DNA of 64,000 bases from Hoplostethus atlanticus (Eukaryota; Chordata; Actinopteri; Trachichthyiformes; Trachichthyidae). Numbering within the stretch: position 1 is the stretch's first letter; every line of letters begins with the position of its first letter. Below the pieces are notes generated by a model. That model had not been told where the DNA came from and did not search any database. It was given only the letters and a program-made list of their open reading frames with translations. This document shows, in pieces, positions 47,376 to 59,368 of the stretch. The DNA lies in contig JAXDDX010000089.1 of assembly GCA_034670405.1 (NCBI GenBank), positions 496,001 to 560,000 of the forward strand, in the 5' to 3' direction. The translations under genes were made by a program, and so were the position numbers.

Positions 47376-48020
47376 GCGTGCGGTCAAACTACGTCCACTA
47401 AAAGTGCTTGATTTTGCCACTGACAGGCTCAGATTGTTATTCGTGTGTCTGACAAGGGTCTGACAACATTACTGAAAGGATCGCTACAGAAATAGACCTT
47501 TTTTTAACCAGAAAACTAAAGTCTAGCTCAAGGAGAAGTCCCGCTCTGAAATGGACGGTGGACAAAGGTAGTCTATAGTGAGAGGGTTCACTTGTTGCGG
47601 GAAGAGGACGGTAGAAACCTGACAAAGGTATTCTATGAAAGCTGCGCAAAGTCTTCCTCAACATTTTGTTGGCACAGTTCGGAAATGCGCAAAAACGAAA
47701 CCATTGTTGTTTTTTTTATCTTTGGGAAAAAACAAATACTCTAAACTACGCTTTCTATACTCCAACACATGTCTCCAACGCTGATTTATGTTTCCACCAT
47801 CCTCTTCCTGCAACAAGTGAACCCTCTCGCTATAGACTACCTTTGTCCACCGTCCATTTCAGAGCGGGACTTCTCCTTGAGCTAGACTTTAGTTTTCTGG
47901 TTAAAAAAAGGTCTATTTCTGTAGCGACCCTTTCAGTAATGTTGTCAGACACACGAATAACAATCTGAGCCTGTCAGTGGCAAAATCAAGCACTTTTAGT
48001 GGACGTACTTTGACCGCGCG
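47376..48020. mobile_element. Long foldback element with ~235-bp inverted arms
   Basis: Left arm 47376-47616 and right arm 47790-48020 are inverse complements at high identity. The left arm has a 10-11-bp tandem duplication (TCTGACAAGGG type). The loop is about 170 bp. The same 50-residue open frame is therefore present on both strands, which is a by-product. Repeat-like sequence continues left to about 47212 (…GGAGAATTCCGGGA…) without a counterpart on the right. Confidence 0.8.
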
Positions 48021-48584
48021 CACTTCCATTAGGCTATTGTGGTACTCCACCCATGACCTGTTCATTCCTTTCCCTATATGATGAACATGATGAACATGCC
48101 TGAATGTTTAACACCCAACAACAGTTTATATGTATATATATATATTGTGTATTTTTATATTTTTATATCCGATTTTCTTCCATTAGCCCATTAGTCTCCA
48201 ACCCTGCAAAAAAACAAAACTGCCCATCTCAGTTACGCCAAGAGGTTGCCTGTATATCATCACCTTTACTGTTGATGATGCTGACCGGATATTGAAAAAA
48301 AAGGCACTTCATTTGAGAATGACAAAAGGACAGACTGCAGGCAATGATTAACATGCTGACTTTAAAAGGGGCACCAGTTTATCCATTGGGAGAAAAGTTT
48401 AGGCTGACCTTCTCCGAGGCGAGGTCAGGGGGTCACATCACTAAAGGGGATTTAAGGATGGCCACCACTGCTGGTGGTGCCCGTCTTCACTCAGCCTCCA
48501 GGGCAGACACTTCCTGTTTGCCCTGTTGCCAACAAAAGCTGCCTTGTTGTCATGCATTGTTACCTAGCACATCTTGGGGAGTCA

Positions 48585-48591
48585 TGTGTGT

Positions 48592-48622
<31 letters not shown>
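48585..48622. repeat. (TG)n-(G)n compound microsatellite
   Basis: TG array ending in a run of about 17 G. Confidence 0.95.
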
Positions 48623-48767
48623 TATGTCCCATAATTCACAGCTGTGGTGGTGGTGGTGGGGGGTAACCTTTTCCCACTCCCCCTCAAATTGCCTTCATGC
48701 TCCTTGTGTTTTTTAAATAAGAAAATACCATCACCACACGTAACATTTGTACCAGGATCCCTATACA

Positions 48768-48855
48768 CCCCCCCCCCCAACACACACACACACATAGACA
48801 CACACACACACACACCCTCTCTCACATACCCACCCTCACACACACACACACACAC
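48768..48855. repeat. (C)n-(AC)n compound microsatellite
   Basis: A C run followed by several AC arrays separated by short interruptions. Confidence 0.95.
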
Positions 48856-48859
48856 TTAC

Positions 48860-49090
48860 GGATGTTTAATTACATTAATATGCAATATCAGTCGTTAGTA
48901 GCCCCTTAATTATGAATGAAGATGTAATGACACCAGCATTAATATTTAATTAAAGGGCAATAAAGTGTTATTTGGCAGCATTACAAAACTAGACTCTAAT
49001 AGAGGAACGTCTTCAGCCAGTAATTATTAGAGGAGGGGGAGTCCTGTCCCTCTTAAATATCGACTGTCTGAGAAAGTAAATACAGAGGAC
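48860..49090. promoter_or_regulatory. Candidate enhancer with dense homeodomain/POU motifs
   Basis: About 230 bp with TTTAATTACATTAATATGC, an ATATGCAAT POU-like core, CCTTAATTATGAATG, ATGTAATGAC, GCATTAATATTTAATTAAAG, CAATAAAG and CCAGTAATTATTAG. It is one of the most TAAT-dense unique stretches in the window, flanked on both sides by CA/TG arrays. Confidence 0.4.
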
Positions 49091-49094
49091 ACAC

Positions 49095-50230
49095 AGAGGC
49101 CAAAAGTGTGTGTGTGTGTGTGTGTGTCGACATTGAGTTCACACTTGTCGGGTTCTCTGTGAACAAAGCTCATGAATAGCTAACTGATAAAGCTGCAGCG
49201 GTCCGTGTCCCTTTTGCTCACTTCCTGCATTCCCCGTGCACGTTAATATCAAACTTCTTTCAAAATGTGAACGTTTCTAGCCTGATATCGGCGTTCTGAT
49301 GCAACTTTGCAAAACGTGATTATTTAAAAATATCTTTAATCCGGTCAGAATTAACATTACATGGATGGAAGAAATGAAAAAAATATCAAAATAAGCTGTA
49401 ATGGGAAGAAATAAGGGGGAGAAAGAAGAATTCTGACCCCACTGCTCATCCTATGAAACATACAATTCACGCCATCTGATAACATCATTGTCTACTCCTC
49501 CTCCTTCTTCTCCTTTCTACTCCTTCTTCTTCTTCATCATCCATCGAAAGAGCCATCCATTTACCACTTCTAGACACATCTTCTATGGAAACACTACCCT
49601 CAGAGGCAGCCTAGAGGCACAGTAGGCGGGACTGTCTCCAAAGTTTGCCCAGGCAAGAATGCGTGATGCCAGCAGGCACAAGGCATCGCTCAGCAGCACA
49701 CACCCATGTGGTGACATTGAGATGCGAAAGCTCTTGCTTGTTTATACAAGTTTCCCCCTCCTCTCCTCTGCCTGGCCACCAGTTAGTCAGACAATAGGCA
49801 CAATGTGGCCCTCGTTCTGTGAGTGGGCCGGACTGACAAGGACAGGCAGTCAGCTGGGGCGCTCTGGTTTGCTCTGGAGTGGATGTTTACCACAGTGGGA
49901 GGAAGCATTGTTTTAACCTAGATGTCCCTCATTCTGAAGGCCACGTTTTTCTGTCATTCCTTAGGCCCAACTCCTTTCATCTGCATTCGTTTCTCCCATC
50001 TGCACATTCTCCTTCCAGCCCGAAGTGCAATATTTCCAATCCCTTTTGCCTTGAAATGCTGCTCGCCACAAGAGGGAATTCACTTTCTCTCCTCTGTCAG
50101 TTTCAAAGTCTACTGTATGTCACCTTCGGTTTGGAAAGCTGTGGGAAACCTGTGATGCAGAAGTCAATGAGGTAGCATATTTTTATCTTTAAACCAGAAG
50201 AAAATTTACCAAAACCACTGAAATGTGCAT

Positions 50231-50301
<71 letters not shown>

Positions 50302-50860
50302 AGCAGGCAAAATTGTCTTTAAATTAAATTGGAAGCATTTTCTATTTAGTGTGCTACCATTTTCAATCTTGGCCTGATTGCACCTGTAAAAGTTTTCTCC
50401 TGAACGTCCACACCTCCGTCTTCCCACAGAGTGTGTGAGTGACACACAGGTATATTAAGTCCAGCTAATGATCTGGTCAATGGGACGAGAGGCAGCCGTG
50501 ATCGATGTCCCCCCCCCCTGAACCGATGTGCTCTGCCAGCGAAGGACACTGACCCACCGGAGAAGTGTCGATGAAGTAGCCGCCTGGAGACTCTCGCTTC
50601 CTCACAGCCCGCGAGGAACAGCGCAACGGGGACGGGTCACAGCAGCAGGACGAAGTCTCGGTACGAGCAGGTTGGTCTGATATGAGAGATCAACACGGTG
50701 AATTTATACAAGCAGCTCCTAAATCAAGCGTCACTTCAGGCTGTATTTGTTTCTGTGTCATTTCATTTCACAGAATAGTAGCAAAATACAGTAGATTTTG
50801 ACTGAAATGTGTGTATATAGTGTTGTTTATTGACTACTGTGATGGACTGCTGTCCCCACC
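49095..50860. other. Intergenic with simple repeats
   Basis: Contains TG (49107-49128), a CTTCTT pyrimidine tract (49496-49535) and GA (50233-50299) arrays. No gene supported. Confidence 0.45.
50233..50299. repeat. (GA)n microsatellite
   Basis: About 33 units with one AGA interruption. Confidence 0.95.
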
Positions 50861-50864
50861 ATCC

Positions 50865-50965
50865 CCACAATGCATGCTGGGATAGCAATGAGTTGGGTGC
50901 ATTCAGTGACCCTGAATAGGAATAAGCAGGTATGGAAACTGAATAAATGAATGAATGTTTATTGA
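50865..50965 (+). repeat. Retroposon 3' tail remnant
   Basis: The phrases 'gcatgctgggatag' and 'gaccctgaataggaataagc' followed by AATG units resemble the 3' end of common fish non-LTR elements. The 5' part is not recognisable. Confidence 0.45.
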
Positions 50966-51060
50966 CTATAAGCCAAATGATGTATGGGTGAGTCTTGTAA
51001 GTCCTAAAGCGTATGGCACCAGAATAAAACTATCACCATCATCCTCATCACTATCAACCA

Positions 51061-51086
51061 TCTTCATCATCATCATCATCATCACA
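51061..51086. repeat. (ATC)n microsatellite
   Basis: About eight ATC units. Confidence 0.9.
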
Positions 51087-51769
51087 TACCTGGCAATTGA
51101 TTCACTCTCAAATTGACAATTCACATTTCAGAGCACTGTGGAGCTGCAAATAGTTTGTAGTGTAAGTAGTGTACATTTCCTGGTTAATGTGAGTGGAAAA
51201 GGCTAGTCACTGCCCCTACGTTGTTTTGTTGTGGGTACGGCACACCACGTGGCCAAAATACCTCTTGGGACTAGCTTCTGTAGTGAACTGAGATCTGACA
51301 AGACTGGGAGATTCTTTCATGTAACGCCACGACAAAAGAAAATAGGCAAAAGGCAGACCGGCATTTGGTACGTTTTCATGCATCCCCTCCCGGTTCACCT
51401 GCTAGTCAGGATGGAGGCACATTTGGGGGGAAAATTTGCTATATTTTGAGTTATGACGGGATCTGCAAGTTTCAGATTCAGAAGTGTAAGAGATTATTTT
51501 CCAATGCCAAGAATTCATGTGCATACACCACAGAATGGATATACCGAATGAACGTACGGTCAATAGCATTAGCGGAAACCATGTTGTCTTGATATGTGGT
51601 GCAATCTTCAAGCAGCGTCCTTCATCTCTATCTAACCATGAAGGTACTGGACGTCTCTGTATTTGCTGGTTTCGGGCCCAGTGGAGGAGACCGGGGCTGA
51701 ATCTGCATTTAATCATCAGAAAAAAAAATTCTCCCGCAGAATATCTTTGCATGAGATTATTACTCATTG

Positions 51770-52010
51770 GCAGTGACCCCCGAGTGAGGATGAGCTACGT
51801 TGCTAATAGGCTCCTCTTAACGCTAATATAGAAATCCCGGGATATATATCCGCTTTGACATTAATGACTAAATGTTACTTCTCAGCCTTGTCGCCGTGAT
51901 GATCAGAATTACTTCGCTTCACTTTTTTTCCCCCCCCTCCCTTTAAAAATTCAGTTCTGTCTTCCTTTTCCGACTAATATTGTGGATAAAAGATTTCTGT
52001 ACGTCAGACT
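51770..52010. promoter_or_regulatory. Candidate regulatory block
   Basis: Unique sequence with GCTAATAGG, CGCTAATATAG, a perfect palindrome GGATATATATCC (51840-51851), CTTTGACATTAATGAC and GAATTAC. Confidence 0.25.
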
Positions 52011-52014
52011 TAAA

Positions 52015-52276
52015 GAGCTCACATTATTCAGCGACTTCCAGGCAGGGAAAGTTTCAGAGCAACGTGGGGGTTGTGGAGGGACTTCGAACTTGTAATCGCA
52101 ATGCATCACGGAGTTTGAGGAAACTACGCTTGGGTCGCTTGATGAAAGAAAACTGTTTATGGATTATTTGATTTTTTTTTGTAGATGCTTTAGATAGATG
52201 TCTGCTGGAAAAAGTCTGATTCTCGTGCTTTGTGACATTGTGGATTGAAGTCTCCCTCCCTCCCTCTCCCATCTTG

Positions 52277-52312
<36 letters not shown>

Positions 52313-52572
52313 GCACATTAACCAATAAAGATGAAATGTCTTTAAAAAGTCAGCGTCCCACCCTGGGTTGTCTGCCGTCCTCCGGTCCTGCTCAGTATGC
52401 AGCTCGGGCAACAACTCAATTAACCAGAAGCCCCTAGCCATCACACCAGCAGGCTGCCTCATAATATTTCCCATAATGTTTCATCCAATTTGGAGAGTTT
52501 GACGTTTACCCCCTGCAGGACTGCAGCGAGAGACAATGACTGAAGGCAAGGGGGGTTACTGAGGTGGGGGGT

Positions 52573-52609
<37 letters not shown>

Positions 52610-53765
52610 GGGGCACTGTGGCGGTGATGAGGGTTGGAAATCAGCGCGAAGGCCTGCAGGCGGGGCATGCATCATCACCCAGGTTGTTACCAACTCTCCC
52701 AAAACTTTGCAAGTATAAGTATAATATTTTTTCGAAATCCTGGTACATAAACTTAACAATCCGCAAAAAGAAAAAAGTTGCCAGGGTATTTATGCTCGAG
52801 AAGGAGAGAGGAGAGAAAGAGAGAGTGTGTAAAAAAAATTATTTGATGAAATATTGCACACGCTGCAGAGGTAATAGACTGCCGGGATAGGGGGTGTTTA
52901 TGGCGTAATACCGTTGGTTAAAGATAATGTTTTAGGAGAGCTTCGCTAGCAGCCATGGCTCTGGTGAAGTATTACTACATGCACAGATCCTCCATTCACA
53001 GGCCTGGAAGCCATACCAAGGCCTTCTGTCATTGGCGTGACCCTCCCCTTACCTCTTTATATCTCTCTAAAAGTCTCTCTCTCCCTCTTTTTCTTCCCCC
53101 ATCCCTCTGCAGCTCTCTACATCTCTGTCTCACACATTTTCTCCTTCCCCTGTTTTGTCTCCCCCTCTGTCTCCCCTCTCTACTTTGCGGAGGGCTCTGC
53201 AGCTCCTAAGTGACAGTGGTGGAGTCAACCCGGGTGGAACTGATGCCCCTGATCAGCGATGGGCTGGAAAAGCATAAAGACAGAACAGGCAAGGGGGGGG
53301 GGGGGGGAGAGAGGAGAACGCTGAGACAGCACTTTCCCTAACCCACAGAGAGAGAGAGGGAAAGGTAGGGAGGGAGGGGTCACATCTATGATTAAAAGAC
53401 AGACCAGATTACCCTGCTAGCCTAGCCCATCACTCTCCTTTAAAATGAGGCCCTAATGGAGCTGGGGAGAAAGGGGAGGCTTGGGCGTCATTAGCCAGAC
53501 TCTCTGAACCCTTAACCCAGGGTAGGGTACCTCTCACCTGGGGGAAGAAGCCACCTAAGCTCCCTGGGAGCTGTGGGTAATGGTGGAGAGTGTGCACTGT
53601 GTGTAGTTTGAAAGTGTGTGTCAGAAATGTGCAAGTTGCCTTAGAGCCCTCGACAGCGGCGACTGTAATGCCTCTGTGTGTGTGTTTGTATGTCATTGCG
53701 TAGGTGTGTGTGTGTGTGTGTCAGTGTGTGTGTGTGTGTGTGTGTGTGGCCTGTCATTGCTGCGT
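52015..53765. other. Intergenic with simple repeats
   Basis: TC (52278-52309), TG (52573-52607), G (53294-53307) and TG (53703-53748) arrays lie in otherwise unassigned sequence. No gene supported. Confidence 0.45.
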
Positions 53766-53769
53766 CTCT

Positions 53770-53860
53770 CTTCAGCATGTCTCTCCTAATGAGCAGGTGA
53801 TTAACGATAATGTAGCTCATTAGTTAAAACAGGTTTGGTAATGACGCAGAGCGCCACTAG
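53770..53860. promoter_or_regulatory. Short candidate regulatory block
   Basis: CTCCTAATGAGCAGG, GATTAACGATAATG, GCTCATTAGTTAAAAC and GGTAATGACG lie in about 90 bp next to a TG array. Confidence 0.25.
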
Positions 53861-53864
53861 AACC

Positions 53865-55285
53865 ACCACTCTGCAGCCCCGCTCACACCCGACGAAAAAT
53901 GATGGCTTTTCACAGCTGGCTTCGCCCTCGTTCCGAAGAGCTGATATCTTTGTGCTAAGCAGCTCCTTTCTGCTGAAGGAAGGGGTTTTTTTTGTGTGTT
54001 TTTTTTCATGATGTCGCGAGGCAGAATTCAGGTTCGGTTCACCGTTCTCAAAGGTTATTTGCAAAACAAACATAAATCCATGAAAACCGAACCATTTAAT
54101 CTCTTCGAGTTGTGTGTAAATGAAGAGTTTCACTTCAAAATAAGAGTCCCCCCCCCCCCCGTGTGAAAATTGTGAGAATTATTTTTAAGAATGCAGTCAT
54201 TTGTAGTTTTGAAACGACTGCATTCATCTCCATCACCTTTTTCCTTCTTCTCTCTCCATCCATCTCTCCTTCTTCCTTCCCCGCAATCCCCCCCCCCCCA
54301 CCCCCCGCTTCAACCTCCCTGCCTTCAACGTGTGTAAAGGCCAAGGAGCTACAGGGCTTCTTGCCAGCCCGTATTAGAGCCGCGATCTTGAGGAATGCTA
54401 ATAGTTTGCAACCTGACCCAGCGTCCCTCCAGTGCTACCCAAACAGGCCCACCCGGGCAGTCCAGCACCCCCCCGAAAACCAACACCATGAATGTTTCCA
54501 TCACTCATATTGAGATATCAGTATCTTTATAGTTAGAAATCTTCCATATTTTACCACCCCTTCTCCAGCTGCCCCCATAACTCTTGCTTTGCTGCGTCTC
54601 GAGCAACATATCTGTCTTATTTTTGGGGCGGGTATCTACACAGTGTTTCAGTCTGTAAGAGGACACGCAGCGGCGCTTAGCATCGGGAGCCGCGCCGGGC
54701 AGAGCATCAATCATATGACTTTCCATTTTTTGACACCATTCAGTTAACAGGCTTCGGGAACCTCGCGCGCTAAGGCGCAAATCATTTTCAGACTTCTTTT
54801 GGCTCATTTTCTCCGTCGGCAGAGTGGAATACGGTAACACATTACGTAAAATCCTCATTAGGTTGTCAAACACGTGGCGGCGTATTTGTGTTGGATGTGC
54901 TGTCAGTTTGTTTATGTACACACGGGCCTGCCTGCTCAGCTCTGTACAGTCCAAGTGTGGCGCTTATGTTTCATACATCTGTCTTTTATTTTGGTGTTAT
55001 CTGAAGTTTTACATCTGCGTGTGAGCATTGCCTCCACCAACCCGCCAAGACAAAAACTGGATTCTGTGTGTGAGAGTGGGCTGTTCAGGTCACACACAGT
55101 CAAGCAAACTTTGTTTCAGGTTGCATGTGGGAACCGACACAAAAAATAAGGGCTGCAAAATGAATATCATTTTAACTTTTAACTGAACTTCACCCCGCAG
55201 CAACGAGGTGACAAGGTGCTGGGACCATGTTAAGCTGAAAACCTTTACATGGAAACATCTTGATCACACTGGGGGGATGGGGGAT
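53865..55285. other. Intergenic, no gene supported
   Basis: A C run (54148-54160) and C-rich tract (54289-54306). The 149-codon minus-strand frame at 54505-54954 is free of simple repeats but matches no family I know and its length is within chance for 64 kb. Confidence 0.45.
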
Positions 55286-55291
55286 GGGGGG

Positions 55292-55314
55292 CACGGGGGG
55301 GGGGGGGGGGGGGG
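55292..55314. repeat. Poly-G tract
   Basis: Around 17 consecutive G after GGGGATGG units. Confidence 0.9.
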
Positions 55315-55612
55315 AATTTAGGCCCTCCAACAACACAATAGAAAAGAGCAGAGGGGAGATTCTTAAGCTTTCTCAGCCAAGGTAAGCAAAGAGTTAAATG
55401 CATTGCTGCTAGCATGCGTGAAAAAAAGTTGATTTCTTTATTTGTGCGAAGGTTTCATGGTCTTGTCTCGTGTTGAGATATTTTGATGCTCCTACTGCCC
55501 GTGATACGCATTCACCGTCCCTTATCATTTCTAAATAAATCTGATAAAAACTGCTGCTTTCTTTGTTTCTTGACTTTTTGGAGATATTTTTTCTCTCATC
55601 TGACAGCTCAGA

Positions 55613-55645
55613 ATAGAATAGAATAGAATAGAATAGAATAGAATG
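55613..55645. repeat. (AGAAT)n microsatellite
   Basis: About 6.5 AGAAT units, the same unit as in the array at 23.1 kb. Confidence 0.95.
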
Positions 55646-55873
55646 GAGGGAAACACCAGAGACAATGGCCACTGGGGTGTGAGGAGGACTGTGGGACCTG
55701 TGGAAAGTCGCAGGCCCCATGCCGAGGGCCTCTTCACCGGGGACTCAACGCTCATGAGGGCATGGGATCACAGGAAACGGTTTTGCGGAGTGCTGAACAC
55801 TGTTTGTTCTCCTGGGTGTGTGTGTTGTCACTTTGCGTCACGTCGCGGGTGTGGGAGCCCACACTGGGAGGGC

Positions 55874-55912
55874 GGTGTGTGTGTGTGTGTGTGTGTGTGT
55901 GTTGGGGGGGGG
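55874..55912. repeat. (TG)n-(G)n compound microsatellite
   Basis: TG array ending in a run of about 10 G. Confidence 0.95.
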
Positions 55913-56429
55913 GAGTGGACTGTAGAGGAAAGCCCTTTTAGCACGTTCATAAAAGCAGCATTTAGCATTGTCACAACAACCGCCTAGGAAAAGCCGGGCC
56001 TCCGTTAAACGAGGGCAACGATGCACTACAAAGTCACAACCCCTGACAATGCGGTGCGCCGTCCGGCCAGCATCACCCCACCCACCCCCACCCCCTCCAC
56101 CCACCCATCCCTCCTTAAGTTACTGCCTGTGTTGTATACAGTTGCCGGCATGCGGCAGCACAAGTGAGTTTTCCTGAGTGATTTCCTGCATGAAGTTATG
56201 GTGTTGATTAGCGCCGTGACAGGTGCCATGATTAAAATGGCCGATAGTAATAGTGCAGCATTCATGCATTGACAACTTTGCTCTGCATGGCTTTGTGAGG
56301 GGTGATGTATGACACCATTAGGGTAACCTCAGGGCCCCGGAGGACACTTATCTCCCTCGTCACGTCCTTCACACTTCCCATTCTCCCTCCAACAAAAGGA
56401 CGCCTGCTCCCCAGTCTGCATGCTTATGA

Positions 56430-56431
<2 letters not shown>

Positions 56432-56483
<52 letters not shown>

Positions 56484-56532
56484 ATATGTCTCTGAGTGTG
56501 TGTGTGTGTGTGTATGTATGTATGTGTGTGTG
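56432..56532. repeat. (TG)n microsatellite, long
   Basis: About 25 TG units, a short interruption (CTATATGTCTCTGAG), then a second TG/TATG array. Confidence 0.95.
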
Positions 56533-56624
56533 CTAGTGCTGGTAGTGGTAGTGTACATGGATGTTTGTGTATGTGTAGCTTTTCTTATTTTCCATTTTGT
56601 CTATGTATGTGCTTGAGTTTGAGT

Positions 56625-56661
56625 CTGTGTGTGTGTGTGTGTGTGTGGGGGGGGGGGGGGG
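56625..56661. repeat. (TG)n-(G)n compound microsatellite
   Basis: TG array ending in a run of about 14 G. Confidence 0.95.
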
Positions 56662-57000
56662 CATAATCATTTTATGTGTTTTAAATATTGACCAAATATA
56701 ATCAATATCGGCATGTTGGTGTATGTATGTGTATGCTGCTTAGTAGATACTTACCTCCTTAGTATTTATACTATCGCTTCCTAATATTCACTTCCACCAC
56801 TTTTGTCTCAACGGTTTTTCAATCAATCCAATTCAGTCAATCCTTTTTTAACCTGTCTCCTCCCGTACATCTAAATGAAATAGATTTAAAGTACTTCTCT
56901 GTGACATTTCCATCTAAATAAATGTCTGTTTTGCTACTCTCTACAACTGATTGATGTAACACGACAGAGATTCAACCTCTCCAGCTAGTCATGAAAGCTT

Positions 57001-57172
57001 TTATATTTGCTCTTCTAAACACCCGGTGTTGGGAAAAAATGCTCCAGTGCACAGGAAGTGATGCGTTTGTTTCTGTTTGTTTGGAATATACAGAAGAAGA
57101 ACTGGGTAGTTAGCATGAGCAGCGATAGCCACCGTGTCCGAACAGACAAAGAAAAGAGCGTTTTTTTTTTTT
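57001..57172 (-). repeat. Repeat inserted at the end of a Tc1-like fragment
   Basis: On the minus strand, Tc1-like similarity stops exactly at a 12-A run (57161-57172) and continues into unrelated sequence with 'gctaactacccagttcttct' and 'cacttcctgtgc', phrases seen in multi-copy fish repeats. Probably a second element joined to, or inserted in, the Tc1 copy. Confidence 0.45.
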
Positions 57173-57176
57173 GCAG

Positions 57177-57498
57177 TGTGGCAGGGAGCATTATCCTGCT
57201 GGAAGAGGCCACTGCCATCAGGGAATAGCGTTACCATGAAGGGGCGTACTTGGTCTGCAACACTGTTCAGGTAGGTGGTACGTGTCAAAGTAACATCCAC
57301 ATGAATGCCAGGACCCAAGGTTTCCCAGCAGAACATCGCCCAGAGCATCACACGCATCACGCATCAATGAGCCTTGGGCGCCCATGACCCTGCCGCCGGT
57401 TCGCCGGATGTCCTTCCTTGGACCTTTTGGTAGGTACTACCCACTGCACCCACAAGACCTGCCGTTTTTGGAGATGCTCTGACCCGGTCGTCTAGCCA
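57177..57498 (-). pseudogene. Internally deleted DD36E Tc1/mariner transposase fragment
   Basis: The minus strand matches the transposase of the element at 29.3 kb in two pieces joined near 57360. The N-terminal part runs from 'ggctagacgaccgggtcag' to 'ggctcattgatg', and the catalytic part runs from 'ctctgggcgatgttctgct' to QQDNAPCHTA. About 350 bp between them, including the first catalytic Asp, is missing, and the 3' part after the second Asp is lost. It preserves about 30 bp absent from the first copy. No terminal repeats are visible. Confidence 0.8.
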
Positions 57499-57499
57499 G

Positions 57500-57963
57500 G
57501 CAAGGTGGCTGTAAACACCTCTCCATGCCCCGCCGTCCGTCCGCCCGCCGCACCGCACTGGGCAAATGTTTGTGAGAACACCTCTGTAAACATGCACATC
57601 CTTGCCAAGGGGTGGCTGACACCCGACGCACCCCCCCCCCCCCGCCACTAATACCGCAGTCATGTCAACGGAAGTGTAAGGCAATACCCAGTTTTCCTAA
57701 CAAGTTGAACCCGGCCGGAGGCACCCAGGCATCCCAAGACTCCAAACACATGTCCCCTCACCCGCTTCAAAAATACACACACCCTTATTTTCAGCGGCAT
57801 GCAACCCCTTAATTATTTCAGTGGGCTGAATTTGAGACGATTAGGTTCTTAAGGTTTTGCGGAGGGCATGGAGTCGAGATGCTGAGGGACAGCGAGGGAG
57901 AAACACCAAAGGCTTCAGGATCTTTGAGGGGGGGGGGGGCGTAGGCTCGGGTTTCGTGGGAAG

Positions 57964-57994
<31 letters not shown>

Positions 57995-59265
57995 AACTGC
58001 TGTCCCTGTCTCTCTCTCGTCCCTCTGACCGCTACCCCACCGCCGATGATGAGAAAAACAGACGCAAGAGTGCTAAGCTCTCTCTTCTCTTTCCCTGGGA
58101 TTGATAACATTTGTAATTGAAGTGCTTACTATGGAGTGCCGGCGTGCTGAGGGCTGGACGGTGCTTTCCAGGTTGTCTCAGTGAGGGGGGGACGAGGGGG
58201 GGCAAATCAGCTGACAAATCAGCAAACAAACTAGGGCGGGGGACAGGATGAAATCACATACAGGGCCCCCTAAAAAGGCCAGTAACAACTTTTTTATCGG
58301 CGAAAGGGCGAGAGGTACATTCAAAATGACAACTAGCCAAGAGAAGAGTTGGGACAGGACGGGACATAATCAACAGAAAGAAAAGAAATGGTTAGTCACG
58401 TAGTGGAACTGGAAAGTGGGATGATCGCAAAGAATGACATCCACTAGCAGTGAGATAAGAGCTTTCAACAACGACAAAACCCAGATGTGAGCGTGATGCT
58501 CAGCGTGCGCACGAACATTCGTATTTTTCAGCTGGAAGAAGGTGCCATGAACGCATTTCATTCTCCAGCCCAAACGACGAAACCTATTGTAAAAATGTGA
58601 CTTTTATATTTCTGTCCATTACAGGCCACCGTAAGCTGCGCCAGAGACCCGTCGATGTCGCCGCAATCCGTCGATGGAGGTTGATACACGTCCTAAATTA
58701 CTTATTCTTGTGTTATTCTTCCGCTACTGAAAATAGTCCTTGAAAATAGTGCTTGTTTGAGGGTGAGCGCATTCATATAAGCGCTCAGCCAATCAGAAGA
58801 GAGGAGCGGAACGATCTGTTTTATAAGTCGTAGTCGATGTAACACCTGTCGTTTGCCCACCAAGATGGCCGCGCGGTGATGTAATGGAACACCGATGTGA
58901 ATATAATTAGAGTAATGATTCATTGACCTACACTCGGGTGTATGCAAGGAAAGCAAACTATGTTCAGGGTGTCGGGTCTGCGCTTTGCCACCTTGGCTAT
59001 TCAGAAGAAAACTGAACGGAGGTATCCCATGTCCAAGTTTGTTTTCTTTTAAATATATTTTTTGCTTCTTTCAGCAGCACGCAGTGGATGGATGACACGC
59101 AATAAAGATCATGAGAATTTAGTTCATACAATGTACATGACATTTGCCCTACCCTTCTGTATTACAACATTTGGACCGGATTATTTTGGGAAATTCATTT
59201 GAGATTTCTTTGAGAATTTGCCTGAGATAGCTTAGAATTTGATTGGTTCAAAAAAAAAAAAAGAA
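57500..59265. other. Intergenic, no gene supported
   Basis: C run (57631-57642), G run (57929-57938), AC array (57963-57991) and unique sequence. The stretch at 58380-58580 is repeat-free but not motif-rich. Confidence 0.45.
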
Positions 59266-59266
59266 C

Positions 59267-59368
59267 AACCACCTGTATTTCACATTACTGCATTTTGTTG
59301 TCTCGGTACTTGTACTCTGTGCAATGACAATAAAGTTGAATCTAATCTAATCTAATCTAATCTAATCT
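59267..59368 (+). repeat. LINE 3' tail with (TCTAA)n
   Basis: The phrase 'gcaatgacaataaagttga' followed by five TCTAA units (59341-59368) is the characteristic 3' end of a CR1/L2-group fish LINE (Rex1-like). Only about 100 bp is recognisable. Confidence 0.6.

Larger units (their letters stand above)
55915..57000. other. Microsatellite-dense interval, no gene
   Basis: Long TG arrays at 56432-56481 and 56496-56532 and a TG-G compound (56625-56661), otherwise unique sequence. Confidence 0.5.

Noticed and set aside
47437..47968. Same 50-residue sequence encoded on both strands
   Set aside because: Not a duplicated gene: it is a consequence of the inverted arms of the foldback element.
54505..54954. 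149-codon minus-strand frame without simple repeats
   Set aside because: No recognisable domain or splice context. A few frames of this length are expected by chance across six frames of 64 kb. A protein search with a clear hit would overturn this.
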